In this document: piece by piece, positions 51,985 through 60,244 of the stretch
Layout: every line of letters begins with the position of its first letter
How positions within the stretch are numbered: the stretch's first letter is position 1
NCBI GenBank assembly: GCA_963739615.1
Contig: CAVUBD010000022.1
Coordinates: 62,001 to 126,000, forward strand
Origin: Palsa-504 sp963739615
Lineage (GTDB): Bacteria; Actinomycetota; Actinomycetes; Streptosporangiales; Streptosporangiaceae
Length of the DNA stretch: 64,000 nt
Reading direction: 5' to 3'
Made by a program: the position numbers and the translations under genes
The notes under the pieces: model-generated
Told to the model about the DNA's origin: nothing
The model's database searches: none
Seen by the model: the letters and a program-made list of their open reading frames with translations, nothing else

Positions 51985-53889
51985 ATGCCCGTACAGCATC
52001 AGACCGCGTCCGTCCAGACGGCGTCCGCCCAGGCCGGCATGGCGACCAGGGATGACCTGCGCAACGTCGCCATCGTCGCGCACGTGGACCACGGCAAGAC
52101 CACGCTGGTGGATGCGATGCTGTGGCAGTCAGGCGCGTTCCGCGCCAACGCGCACGTGGCCGAGCGGGTGATGGACTCCGGTGACCTCGAGCGGGAGAAG
52201 GGCATCACCATCCTGGCCAAGAACACCGCGGTGCGCCACGGCGGGCTGACCATCAACATCGTGGACACGCCGGGGCACGCGGATTTCGGCGGCGAGGTGG
52301 AACGCGGGCTGTCCATGGTCGATGGCGTGCTGCTGCTTGTCGACGCCAGCGAGGGGCCGCTGCCGCAGACCAGGTTCGTGCTGCGCAAGACGCTGGAAGC
52401 CGGCCTGCCGGTGATCCTGGTGGTCAATAAGGTGGACCGCCCCGATGCGCGCATCGCCGAGGTGGTGGACGCCTGCTACGAGCTGTTCATCGACCTCGAC
52501 GCCAGCGAGGAGCAGATCGAGTTTCCCATCGTGTACGCCGCGGCCCGTGCCGGGCGGGCATCGCTGACCCGGCCCGCGGACGGCGAAATGCCCGATTCGG
52601 CCGACCTTGAGCCCCTGTTCGCGGCCGTGAAGGCCACCGTGCCCGCGCCCGCGTACGAGGTCGGCGCGCCGCTGCAGGCGCACGTGACCAACCTGGATGC
52701 CTCTTCCTACCTCGGCCGCATCGCGCTGTGCCGGATCCGTAACGGCACGATGTCGCGCGGGCAGCAGGTCGCCTGGTGCCGCCGGGACGGGGCGATAGAA
52801 AAGGTCAAGATCTCCGAGCTTTACCTGACCGACGCGCTCGAGCGCGTGCAGGCCGATTCCGCGGGGCCCGGGGACATCGTGGCGATCGCCGGCATCCCCG
52901 ACATCATGATCGGCGAGACGCTGGCCGACCTGGACGATCCGCGTCCGCTGCCGCTGATCACCGTGGACGAGCCGGCCATCTCGATGACGATCGGCGTGAA
53001 CACCGCGCCGCTGGTCGGCCGGGCCGCGGGCGCTAAGGTCACCGCGCGGCTGGTGCGCGACCGGCTCAACCGCGAACTGGTCGGCAACGTGTCGCTTGAC
53101 GTGCTGCCCACCGAACGGCCGGACACCTGGGAGGTGCGCGGCCGCGGCGAGCTCGCGCTGGCCATCCTCGTGGAGACGATGCGGCGGGAGGGCTACGAGC
53201 TGACCGTGGGACGGCCCGCCGCCGTCACCCGGGACGTGGACGGGGACGTCTTCGAGCCGGTGGAACGACTGAGCGTGGACGTGCCCGAGGAGTACCTGGG
53301 CACGGTCACCTCGCTGATCTCGGTGCGCCGCGGCCGGATGGAGTCGATGACCAACCACGGCACCGGCTGGGTCAGGCTCGAATTCATCGTGCCCGCCCGC
53401 GGCCTGATCGGCTTCCGCACCCAGTTCCTCACAGAGACCCGGGGCACCGGGATCGCGCACCACGTCTTCGAGGGGTACGAGCCGTGGTCCGGCGCCATGC
53501 GGGGCCGGGCGACCGGTTCCCTGGTCGCCGACCGGTCCGGGGCCGCGGCCGCGTACGCCATGTTCAACCTGCAAGAACGCGGGTCGCTGTTCGTCGCTCC
53601 CGGCACCGGGGTGTACGAGGGGATGATCGTCGGGGAGAACTCAAGAACCGACGACATGGACGTCAACATCTGCCGCGAGCGCAAGGTCACCAACGTCCGG
53701 CAGTCCACCGGGGAGGAACTCGAGCGGCTCGTGCCGCCGCGGTTGCTCAGCCTGGAGCAGGCCCTGGAGTTCTGTGCCGACGATGAGTGCGTGGAGGTCA
53801 CGGGCTCCGCGGTCCGGCTCCGCAAGACCGTCCTCGACGCCAAGGAGCGCGCCCGCGGCCGCGGCCGTGCCTCCCGCGCCGCCACCTGA
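51985..53889 (+). CDS. typA: Translational GTPase TypA/BipA
   Basis: Ribosome-binding GTPase needed for ribosome assembly or stress adaptation. The 634-residue product shows G1 VAHVDHGKTT (31-40), the switch region EREKGITILAKNT, G3 DTPGHADF, G4 NKVDR and the BipA-specific C-terminal domain (VPARGLIGFRTQFLTETRGT). GTG 51946 and ATG 52039 are alternative starts. The C-terminus runs into a 16-bp repeat that contains the stop codon. Confidence 0.95.
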   Translation: MPVQHQTASVQTASAQAGMATRDDLRNVAIVAHVDHGKTTLVDAMLWQSGAFRANAHVAERVMDSGDLEREKGITILAKNTAVRHGGLTINIVDTPGHADFGGEVERGLSMVDGVLLLVDASEGPLPQTRFVLRKTLEAGLPVILVVNKVDRPDARIAEVVDACYELFIDLDASEEQIEFPIVYAAARAGRASLTRPADGEMPDSADLEPLFAAVKATVPAPAYEVGAPLQAHVTNLDASSYLGRIALCRIRNGTMSRGQQVAWCRRDGAIEKVKISELYLTDALERVQADSAGPGDIVAIAGIPDIMIGETLADLDDPRPLPLITVDEPAISMTIGVNTAPLVGRAAGAKVTARLVRDRLNRELVGNVSLDVLPTERPDTWEVRGRGELALAILVETMRREGYELTVGRPAAVTRDVDGDVFEPVERLSVDVPEEYLGTVTSLISVRRGRMESMTNHGTGWVRLEFIVPARGLIGFRTQFLTETRGTGIAHHVFEGYEPWSGAMRGRATGSLVADRSGAAAAYAMFNLQERGSLFVAPGTGVYEGMIVGENSRTDDMDVNICRERKVTNVRQSTGEELERLVPPRLLSLEQALEFCADDECVEVTGSAVRLRKTVLDAKERARGRGRASRAAT

Positions 53890-53924
53890 CAGCGCCGCCA
53901 CCTGACAGCGCCGCCACCTGAGCG
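53877..53924. repeat. Three 16-bp tandem repeats across the typA stop
   Basis: CGCCGCCACCTGACAG at 53877-53892 and 53893-53908, and a diverged third copy at 53909-53924. The first unit contains the typA stop codon. It fills the whole gap to the convergent RHH gene. Confidence 0.9.
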
Positions 53925-53925
53925 G

Positions 53926-54219
53926 CTACTGCTGCCGGTCCTGGCGCAGCCGCTCGAGCACCTCGCCGGGGTTCTCCGTGGTGACCCGGATCATGGCCCG
54001 CACCGCGTCGGCCAGGGAGACCCGCGGCACGCCGAGCGTGACCGCGGCCGAGTCGGCCCACATGGTCAGCTGCCGGTACAGCTCCGGGTTCAGGTCCAGG
54101 GTGATCCGGACCGGCTTGGACCGGATCGCGGTCCGGCCCGCGGGGCGCGCGCCTGGCTCGGTGCGCGCGGCCGCCGCGGCCGCCATCTGCGCCTTGCGCT
54201 GCTCCCGCGGCGTGCTCAT
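53926..54219 (-). CDS. Ribbon-helix-helix DNA-binding protein (ParB-like partner)
   Basis: 97-residue protein. A basic, disordered N-terminus (MSTPREQRKAQMAAAAAART) precedes a ribbon-helix-helix fold at about 36-80 (PVRITLDLNPELYRQLTMWA, VSLADAVRAMIRV). Its ATG overlaps the parA stop by 4 bases, so it is the likely centromere-binding partner of the ParA ATPase, as in type Ib plasmid partition systems. A longer frame with an upstream ATG overlaps parA and is not preferred. Confidence 0.8.
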   Translation of the reverse strand: MSTPREQRKAQMAAAAAARTEPGARPAGRTAIRSKPVRITLDLNPELYRQLTMWADSAAVTLGVPRVSLADAVRAMIRVTTENPGEVLERLRQDRQQ

Positions 54220-54890
54220 CCCCGCACCGAGCACACCGGAGCGCACCGGTCGATGAGGTCGCGGGCCACCTGGCGCCACACGCCGCAGCCCGTCTGCTTG
54301 ATCGGCAGGCCGAAGCTCTGGGCGTAGACCTCGAGCCGCGGCACCGCCGTCTCAAGCACGTCATAGCCGAGGCCCGCCAGCGCCTCCCTGGCGTCGGTGG
54401 TGGAATGCGCGCGGGCGATGCACCGGTTCAGCAGCACGGCCGAACGCACCGGGATCTCCCGGACCGCCTGCATCTCGGCGATCTCGTCGCGGACCGGGGA
54501 GGTGCGGTTGATCTCGATCGGGCTCGGCGCGCACGGGATCACGACCTCGTCCGCGAAGCGCAGCGCCGACCTGGCGATGGCGGCGTGGTCCTCGATCTGC
54601 GGCGTGTCGATGATCACCACGTCATCGTCCCGCGCGATCTCGGGCACCCGCCGGTGCAGTTCGCGGGACGGCAGGGCCACGATCCGGAACGGGAACGCCG
54701 CCTGCGGCGACGCCAGCCGCGGATCCATGGCGGCGAGATCGGACCATTCCAGGGCGCTGCCAGCGGGGTCCGCGTCCACTAGGAGTACGCTGTTCCCGGC
54801 CTGCGCGAAAACGTGCGCCAGCCAGACCGCGGAAGTGGTCTTGCCCGTGCCCGGCTTCAGATTGGCCAGGGCGAGGCTCAGCCCTGTCAT
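54216..54890 (-). CDS. ParA-family partition ATPase
   Basis: 224-residue ParA/MinD ATPase with a deviant Walker A KPGTGKTTS (Lys12 signature lysine; Pro where Gly is usual), switch motifs VLLVDADPAGSA and DVVIIDTPQ, and a C-terminal region GLPIKQTGCG. It lacks the helix-turn-helix extension of type Ia proteins, so it is of the short plasmid-type class. With the overlapping RHH gene and an upstream palindrome it looks like a complete partition cassette, distinct from the chromosomal parAB expected near oriC. Confidence 0.87.
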   Translation of the reverse strand: MTGLSLALANLKPGTGKTTSAVWLAHVFAQAGNSVLLVDADPAGSALEWSDLAAMDPRLASPQAAFPFRIVALPSRELHRRVPEIARDDDVVIIDTPQIEDHAAIARSALRFADEVVIPCAPSPIEINRTSPVRDEIAEMQAVREIPVRSAVLLNRCIARAHSTTDAREALAGLGYDVLETAVPRLEVYAQSFGLPIKQTGCGVWRQVARDLIDRCAPVCSVRG

Positions 54891-54978
54891 CCACGCATTA
54901 TCGCAGCGTCTGCGGTGATTCGACAGCCAGTCGCCGACATGGGAGTCAGGCCGGGGCCGCCCGCCCGGCCGAAGAACT

Positions 54979-55008
54979 GCCGTAATGCAGTAATTACTGC
55001 ATTACGGC
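54979..55008. promoter_or_regulatory. 30-bp perfect palindrome upstream of parA (possible centromere/operator)
   Basis: The two arms are GCCGTAATGCAGTAA and its exact complement, centred between 54993 and 54994. It is AT-rich against a G/C-rich background and lies about 90 bases upstream of the parA start. This is the expected place for the operator/centromere bound by an RHH partition protein. It could alternatively form a hairpin. Confidence 0.65.
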
Positions 55009-55071
55009 GATGCCCGGCAGGCCCGCGACAGGCGCGCGACAGGCCAGTCGCGCACGCCGGAATTTCCCGGC

Positions 55072-55131
55072 TGTGGACAATGCCGGCCGGTTATGCAGCT
55101 CTTTGCATGTTTATCCACAGCATGTGGACGA
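55072..55131. other. Cluster of three DnaA-box-like sites
   Basis: TGTGGACAA at 55072-55080 (complement of TTGTCCACA), TTATCCACA at 55111-55119 and TGTGGACGA at 55123-55131. The first two match actinobacterial and E. coli DnaA-box consensus sequences exactly. Three in 60 bases is striking in a G/C-rich genome. No replication initiator gene or dnaA/dnaN is adjacent, so this is not evidently oriC. The 351-base gap 54891-55241 holds only this and the palindrome. Confidence 0.6.
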
Positions 55132-55241
55132 CTGTGCGTAGTTGCGTCCCGGCGAGGTCCGCGGGGCCTAAGTTGACCCGGTTCCGGGATCGTCAGACGG
55201 AAGATGAAACAGCGGCTCAGTGTGCACAGGACGCGGCTGGT

Positions 55242-56273
55242 TCAGACGGCTCGCAACAGGCCCTGCCGTCCGGCACCGGCGCTCCCGCGGGCGGCCTGGA
55301 TCGCCAGGCGGATCCTGATGCCCACCGCCCGTGCGACAGGCGGCGGGAAGGCATTGCCGATCTGCCTGTACGCGGCCGTCTTGCGCCCGTAGACCTGCCA
55401 GTCGGGCGGAAAGCCCTGAATGGCGGCGGCCATCCGCAGCGTTAGCCTCGGCACGTGACCGGCCGGGGCGGCCGCGCTTGGCGGCGCGTCCGCCAGGCCC
55501 TTGCCATCGACACTGAGCTTGCGCCAGGCTTCGCGGGCGCGGGTAGGCCCGAGATCCGGTCCGCCGTGCTTGCGCGAGCCTCCCACGAGCGTCGGGCCGA
55601 TGCCATTGGCCTGCCTGGCCCAGGCTCCCGAGCCCTTCCAGCCAGCCTCGGCCATGAGATCGTACAGAGCCTCACCGACAGTCGGCGGCGTCCCGATCGC
55701 GCTCGGCCACTCGAAGTGCGCGTAGGCGTCCGGCCTCATCGCCACCAGGATGAAGCGCGGCCGCAGCTGCGGAACACCGAACTCGCAGGCGTTCAGCACC
55801 TGCCAGTCCGCCTCGTAGCCCAGATCGCCCAGCTCGCTGAGAACCTGCTCACGGTAGCCAGCGAACCGCGCGGCAGAAAGGCCCCGGACGTTCTCCAGCA
55901 TCACCGCAGTCGGCTGGCACTCCCTGACCAGGCGCAATGCCTGCGGAAACAGGTCACGCTCGTCATCAGCACCGAGCTGCTTGCCCGCCACAGAGAACGG
56001 CGGGCACGGCACCCCGCCGGCCAGCAGATCAATACCGCGGTAGGGGAGGCCGTCGAAATGATGCACGTCCATCTCGACAACCTTCCATGCGTGCTGCCGG
56101 TTCAGGCGCAGCGTCTCGCAAGCGTCAGGGTCGATCTCAACCGCCGCGACATGGGCGAAATCTGCCTGCTCCAGCCCCAGGGACTGTCCGCCGGCGCCGG
56201 CACAGATTTCCAGGCAGGTCAGCTCGGGCACAGCATCCCCATGTCTCCCGCGGGCCTTCTCATGAGCCTGCAC
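55242..56273 (-). CDS. C5-cytosine DNA methyltransferase (solitary)
   Basis: 343-residue DNA cytosine-5 methyltransferase. Motifs in order: I LEICAGAGGQSLGLEQA, catalytic Cys90 in GGVPCPPFS (IV), VMLENVRG (VI), FGVPQLRPRFILVAMR (VIII) and QIGNAFPPPVARAVG (X), with a target-recognition region at about 205-290. No restriction endonuclease or repair gene is next to it, so it may be an epigenetic or self-protecting solitary enzyme. The recognition sequence is unknown. It lies beside the parA island. Confidence 0.9.
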   Translation of the reverse strand: MQAHEKARGRHGDAVPELTCLEICAGAGGQSLGLEQADFAHVAAVEIDPDACETLRLNRQHAWKVVEMDVHHFDGLPYRGIDLLAGGVPCPPFSVAGKQLGADDERDLFPQALRLVRECQPTAVMLENVRGLSAARFAGYREQVLSELGDLGYEADWQVLNACEFGVPQLRPRFILVAMRPDAYAHFEWPSAIGTPPTVGEALYDLMAEAGWKGSGAWARQANGIGPTLVGGSRKHGGPDLGPTRAREAWRKLSVDGKGLADAPPSAAAPAGHVPRLTLRMAAAIQGFPPDWQVYGRKTAAYRQIGNAFPPPVARAVGIRIRLAIQAARGSAGAGRQGLLRAV

Positions 56274-56364
56274 ATTACAGATTCAGATGCCCTAGCTCCA
56301 GCACCGTTACGTACATATTTTCGTGCCACCCGCCCGACGTCTCATCCCCGCCGCGGACGGCGGA

Positions 56365-56931
56365 TCAGCCGGAGGCGCGGGCGTGGCGGGGGGAGCGGCC
56401 GCGCTTGCGGGGCGGGGGCTGCTTCCTGGCCAGTGCCTCGGGCAGCGGCAGCAGCGGGTTGAACGCGCTCTCCACCACGTTCTCTGCGATCTCGATGACC
56501 CGCCTGCCGCCGGACCTGGCCACGTTCCTGAGCAGGTCGAACGCCTGCCGGGGCCGGAGCCTGTGCCGTTCGGCCAGCACGCCGATGGCCTGCTCCACCC
56601 GGACCCGCGAGGCCAGGGCGTGCTCGAGCTGCGCCACGGTCACGGCCAGCCGCGCCGCCTCGTCTTCCTCGCTAACCGGCTCGGACCTGCGCGGTCCGGC
56701 GGGCGGCGGGGCCGGGGACCCGAGCTCGGCGGCGAACAGGTCCGCCAGCACCATCGCGCTCGTCAGGTCGGCTGTTTCATCGTCGCCGACCTGCCAGCCC
56801 TGCGCTGAGCGGCGGACTACCATATCGGGCCGGGAGCTTTCGGCACCCTCGCCCGGCGTCTGACCCGTCAATGTCCCACCCGTTCCTGTCGCTCGCGCCG
56901 AGGACCGTTCGGTCAAAAAGATCGTTTTCAT
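56365..56931 (-). CDS. ANTAR-domain protein
   Basis: 188-residue protein with a C-terminal ANTAR RNA-binding domain (LEHALASRVRVEQAIGVLAE, RPRQAFDLLRNVARSGGRRV). ANTAR proteins bind paired hairpins in nascent RNA and prevent termination. No N-terminal receiver or GAF domain is evident; the first ~90 residues are poorly structured. The first codons lie inside a repeated 34-bp inverted-repeat motif, so the true start may be further in (ATG at 56823). Confidence 0.78.
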   Translation of the reverse strand: MKTIFLTERSSARATGTGGTLTGQTPGEGAESSRPDMVVRRSAQGWQVGDDETADLTSAMVLADLFAAELGSPAPPPAGPRRSEPVSEEDEAARLAVTVAQLEHALASRVRVEQAIGVLAERHRLRPRQAFDLLRNVARSGGRRVIEIAENVVESAFNPLLPLPEALARKQPPPRKRGRSPRHARASG

Positions 56932-56939
56932 GCCGAACG
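56906..56939. repeat. 34-bp inverted-repeat motif, copy A
   Basis: CGTTCGG at 56906-56912 and CCGAACG at 56933-56939 flank a core starting TCAAAAA. A second copy with the same arms and core is at 62943-62975. Position over the ANTAR start suggests a promoter or operator function, or a miniature repeat. Confidence 0.6.
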
Positions 56940-56971
56940 AGCCGTGGTACCAGTTCCCGGCCGCCTTCCAC

Positions 56972-57223
56972 TTACCCGGCGCTGGTGGCCAGCTGCGCCT
57001 TGACCTGCGCCGCCGAGGGGTTGACCAGCGCGGTGCCGTCCGGGAACAGCACGGTGGGCACGGTCTGGTTGCCGCCGTTGACCGACATCACGTACTCGGC
57101 CGCGGTCTCGTCGCGCTCGATGTCGACCTCGGCGATCTCGATCCCGGCCCGGGCGAGCTGGCTCTTGAGGTTCCGGCAGAAGCCGCACCAGGCGGTGGTG
57201 TACATCGTCAGCTGACCGGACAC
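56972..57223 (-). CDS. mrx1: Mycoredoxin
   Basis: Glutaredoxin-like protein of 83 residues that reduces mixed disulfides with mycothiol. It has the active site Cys13-Gly-Phe-Cys16 in YTTAWCGFCRNL, the cis-Pro motif NQTVPTVLFPDG and a C-terminal helix. GTG 57223 has a GGAGG site; a longer frame starts at 57322. It is divergent from uvrD2, as in mycobacteria. Confidence 0.9.
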   Translation of the reverse strand: MSGQLTMYTTAWCGFCRNLKSQLARAGIEIAEVDIERDETAAEYVMSVNGGNQTVPTVLFPDGTALVNPSAAQVKAQLATSAG

Positions 57224-57322
57224 CCACTGCCTCCTTGACGTTGCGGTGAAGTTACCGCCCGGTGTAACACCGGCGCGGCCGATTGCGTTCCCAGGCCAGC
57301 CGGATGCGGCAGGATAAGGCAC

Positions 57323-59134
57323 GTGGCGGATGCGATGCTCGGCACCTCAGAAGCGCTGCTGGCCGCCCTGGATCCGGAGCAGCGCGAGGTGGCCCTGGCG
57401 ACCCGCGGCCCGGTCTGCGTGCTGGCCGGCGCGGGCACCGGCAAGACGCGGGCGATCACCTACCGGATCGCGTACGCGGCCTCGGCCGGCGTGGTGAACC
57501 CGGCCCATGTGCTGGCGCTGACCTTCACCGTCCGGGCGGCAGGCGAACTGCGCGGCCGGCTCAGGCAGCTCGCGGCGGCCGGGTCGGGTTTCGCCGGCCT
57601 GGGCACCTCCCTGGTCCGGGCGTCTACCTTCCACGCGGCCGCGCTGCGCCAGCTCAACTACTTCTGGCCGCGCGTCATCGGGGGCCGGCCGCCGCAGCTG
57701 ATCGACGCCAAGGCCGGGCTGATCCGCGAGGCGGCCAAGCTGGCCGACGTCCGGCTGGACGGCCCAGGCGGCAAGGGTGCCGCGCTGTCCGATGTCGCCG
57801 CCGAGATCGAGTGGGCCAAGGTCACCCAGGTCCGCCCGGACGGCTACCCGCGGGCCGCCGCGGCGGCGGGCCGGTCGCCGGTGACCGGCGCCGACCAGCT
57901 GGCCGCCGTCTACGCGGGCTATGAGCAGCTCAGGCGCGAACGGCAGCTGATCGACTTCGAATCGGTGCTCGAGCTCACCGCCGCCATCCTGGCCGGGAAC
58001 CGCACCGCGGCCGACCAGGTGCGCGACACGTTCAGGTACTTCGTCGTGGACGAGTACCAGGACGTGAACCCGCTGCAGAAGCTCCTGCTCGACGCCTGGC
58101 TCGGCGACCGCGACGAGCTGTGCGTGGTCGGCGACCCGCATCAGGTGATCTACTCGTTCACCGGCGCCACGCCGGCCTACCTGACCGGTTTCGCCGCCGA
58201 GTTCCCCGGCGCGGCCGTGGTCCGGCTGGCGCGTGACTACCGGTCCACGCCGCAGGTGGTGGCCGTGGCCAACCAGCTCGTCAGGTCCAGCGCGGCGCTG
58301 GTCGCGCAGCGGCCGGCCGGCCCGCGGCCGCGGCTCACCGAGTACCCGGACGAGACGGCGGAGGCGGCCGGGCTGGCGGTCCAGATCCAGGCGCTGCTAG
58401 GGACGGGGGTTCCGGCCAGGGAAATCGCGGTGCTGGTCCGGATCAACGCCGACACCGAGCGGTTCGAGCTGGCGCTCGGCGGGGCCGGGGTGCCGTACGT
58501 GGTGCGGGGGGCGGAGCGGTTCTACGAGCGCCCCGTCGTGCGCCAGGCGCTGGTGCTGCTGCGCGGCGCCGCGCGCGGGGACGCGGCCCAGGCGCCGAGC
58601 CCGGCGGCCGCCGGAGCCGGGGCGGGCCGTGACCCGCTGCCGTCCTCGGTCCGGCACGTGCTCACCGGCATCGGCCTGAACCAGGGTCCGCCCGCGGGCG
58701 GCGCGGCGGCCAGGGAACGCTGGGAGTCGCTGGCGGCGATCGCCCAGCTCGCGGACGACATGCACGCCGCGCGGCCGGAGGCGACGCTCACCGATTTCTC
58801 GGCCGAGCTGACCCAGCGCGCCGAGCTGGGGCACGCGCCGGCCGTCGACGGCGTGACGCTCGCGTCGATGCACGCGGCCAAGGGCCTGGAATGGGACGCG
58901 GTGCTGCTGCCCGGGCTGGTCGAGGGGCTGATGCCGATCGTGCACGCCCGGACGGCCGACGCGATCGAGGAGGAAAGGCGGCTACTGTATGTGGCGGTGA
59001 CCAGGGCGCGCGAGCACCTGTACCTGTCCTGGTCGCCGGCCCGGGCACCCGGCGGCCGGACCCAAGGACCTCAGGGGGCCCGCGGCGCGGGCCGGCCGCG
59101 GTCGCGTTTCCTCGACGGCATCCGGCTGGGCTGA
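57323..59134 (+). CDS. UvrD2-like ATP-dependent DNA helicase, short form
   Basis: 603-residue superfamily-1 helicase. Motifs: Q motif LDPEQREVAL, Walker A GAGTGKTRA (36-44), FVVDEYQDVNPLQ (II), VVGDPHQVIYSF (III), RLARDYRSTPQVV (IV), VTLASMHAAKGLEWDAVLLP (V) and LLYVAVTRAREHLYLSW (VI). Its position beside mrx1 and whiB7 identifies it as UvrD2. It ends soon after motif VI and lacks the cysteine-rich linker and HRDC domain of the ~700-residue mycobacterial enzyme. A 15-bp repeat begins at its stop. Confidence 0.9.
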   Translation: MADAMLGTSEALLAALDPEQREVALATRGPVCVLAGAGTGKTRAITYRIAYAASAGVVNPAHVLALTFTVRAAGELRGRLRQLAAAGSGFAGLGTSLVRASTFHAAALRQLNYFWPRVIGGRPPQLIDAKAGLIREAAKLADVRLDGPGGKGAALSDVAAEIEWAKVTQVRPDGYPRAAAAAGRSPVTGADQLAAVYAGYEQLRRERQLIDFESVLELTAAILAGNRTAADQVRDTFRYFVVDEYQDVNPLQKLLLDAWLGDRDELCVVGDPHQVIYSFTGATPAYLTGFAAEFPGAAVVRLARDYRSTPQVVAVANQLVRSSAALVAQRPAGPRPRLTEYPDETAEAAGLAVQIQALLGTGVPAREIAVLVRINADTERFELALGGAGVPYVVRGAERFYERPVVRQALVLLRGAARGDAAQAPSPAAAGAGAGRDPLPSSVRHVLTGIGLNQGPPAGGAAARERWESLAAIAQLADDMHAARPEATLTDFSAELTQRAELGHAPAVDGVTLASMHAAKGLEWDAVLLPGLVEGLMPIVHARTADAIEEERRLLYVAVTRAREHLYLSWSPARAPGGRTQGPQGARGAGRPRSRFLDGIRLG

Positions 59135-59190
59135 CGATGGCTGCGCTGACGATGGCTGCGCTGACGATGGCTGCGCTGACGATGGGTGGG
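59131..59190. repeat. Four 15-bp tandem repeats after uvrD2
   Basis: CTGACGATGGCTGCG repeated at 59131, 59146, 59161 and, diverged, 59176. The first unit supplies the uvrD2 stop codon TGA. The array sits between uvrD2 and the acyl-CoA thioesterase gene. Confidence 0.9.
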
Positions 59191-59208
59191 CTAGCACTGT
59201 GAGGCGGC

Positions 59209-60078
59209 ATGACTAAGGCGCTCGACGTGCTCCTCGAGCACCTCGACCTGGAGCAGATCGAGGTGAACATCTTCCGCGGCCGCAGCCCGGACGAGCGCAG
59301 GCAGCGCGTGTTCGGCGGCCAGGTGGCCGGGCAGGCGCTCGTCGCGGCCGGGCGGACGGTGCCCGCGGACCGCCCGGTGCACTCGCTGCACGCCTACTTC
59401 ATCCGGCCCGGCGACCCGGCGGTGCCGATCGTGTACACCGTGGACCGGCTGCGGGACGGGCGGTCGTTCACCACCCGGCGGGTGTCGGCCATCCAGCACG
59501 GCGAGACGATCTTCGCCCTGTCGGCGTCCTTCCACCATCCCGAGCCCGGTCCTGAGCACGCCGACCCGATGCCCGGCGTGCCGCCGCCTGAGATGGTGGA
59601 GCGGACCGCGGACCGGCTGCGCCGGGTGCTCGGCGACACCCAGGCCAAGCTGTTCGGGCCGATCGACCTGCGGTCGGTCGGCCCGCTGTCCGCCGAGGCC
59701 GCGCGCGACCCGTCGCTGCGCACCACCCGCAACCTCATCTGGCTGCGGGTGGACGGGGAACTCCCGGACGACCCGCTGCTGCACGTGTGCCTGATGACGT
59801 ACGCCTCCGATATGACGCTGCTCGACTCGGTGCTGACCGGGCACGGGCTGACCTGGCTGGACGGCCGGACCTCGGGCGCGAGCCTGGATCACGCCATGTG
59901 GTTCCACCGGCCGTTCCGGGCTGACCGGTGGCTGCTGTACGTGCAGGACTCGCCGGTGGCGAACGGCGCCAGGGGCCTGGCCCACGGCGAGGTGTACACC
60001 GAGGCCGGGGAACTGGTGGTGTCGGTCATGCAGGAGGGCCTGATCCGGAGCCGCCCGCCGGGTCCGCCTCGTCCCTGA
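59209..60078 (+). CDS. tesB: Acyl-CoA thioesterase II
   Basis: 289-residue double-hotdog thioesterase that hydrolyses acyl-CoA. Typical blocks are LEQIEVNIFRGRSPDERRQR, VFGGQVAGQALVAAGRTVP, HSLHAYFIRPGDPAVPIVY, and in the C-terminal hotdog ASLDHAMWFHRPFRADRWLL with GLAHGEVYTEAGELVVSVMQ EG. It lies between uvrD2 and the whiB7 leader. It is unlikely to be functionally tied to them. Confidence 0.93.
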   Translation: MTKALDVLLEHLDLEQIEVNIFRGRSPDERRQRVFGGQVAGQALVAAGRTVPADRPVHSLHAYFIRPGDPAVPIVYTVDRLRDGRSFTTRRVSAIQHGETIFALSASFHHPEPGPEHADPMPGVPPPEMVERTADRLRRVLGDTQAKLFGPIDLRSVGPLSAEAARDPSLRTTRNLIWLRVDGELPDDPLLHVCLMTYASDMTLLDSVLTGHGLTWLDGRTSGASLDHAMWFHRPFRADRWLLYVQDSPVANGARGLAHGEVYTEAGELVVSVMQEGLIRSRPPGPPRP

Positions 60079-60152
60079 ACGTCCCGTTCCTGAACGTCCC
60101 AGGTCAGCGCGACGCCCCCGCGCGCAGGCCTATTTTCGCAAAATCCCAGGTC

Positions 60153-60191
60153 AAAAAATTGTTGCCCGTTGCCGGGGGCAGCATTTAGGCT
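60153..60191 (+). promoter_or_regulatory. Probable WhiB7-dependent promoter
   Basis: An A6TT tract (60153-60160) lies just upstream of TTGCCC (60162-60167), with TAGGCT (60186-60191) 18 bases further on. WhiB7 is known to activate promoters that have an AT-rich tract next to the -35 box, contacted by its AT-hook, so this fits autoregulation. It would make a ~510-base leader before whiB7. Confidence 0.55.
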
Positions 60192-60244
60192 TCTCGCATG
60201 TCCGTGGGCTAGCTGTCGACCACTCCCGGAGGGAGGTGCCCGAC

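Noticed and set aside
54979..55131. The region as the chromosomal replication origin
   Set aside because: No dnaA, dnaN, recF or gyrB nearby and only three candidate DnaA boxes; oriC of actinobacteria has many more boxes next to dnaA.
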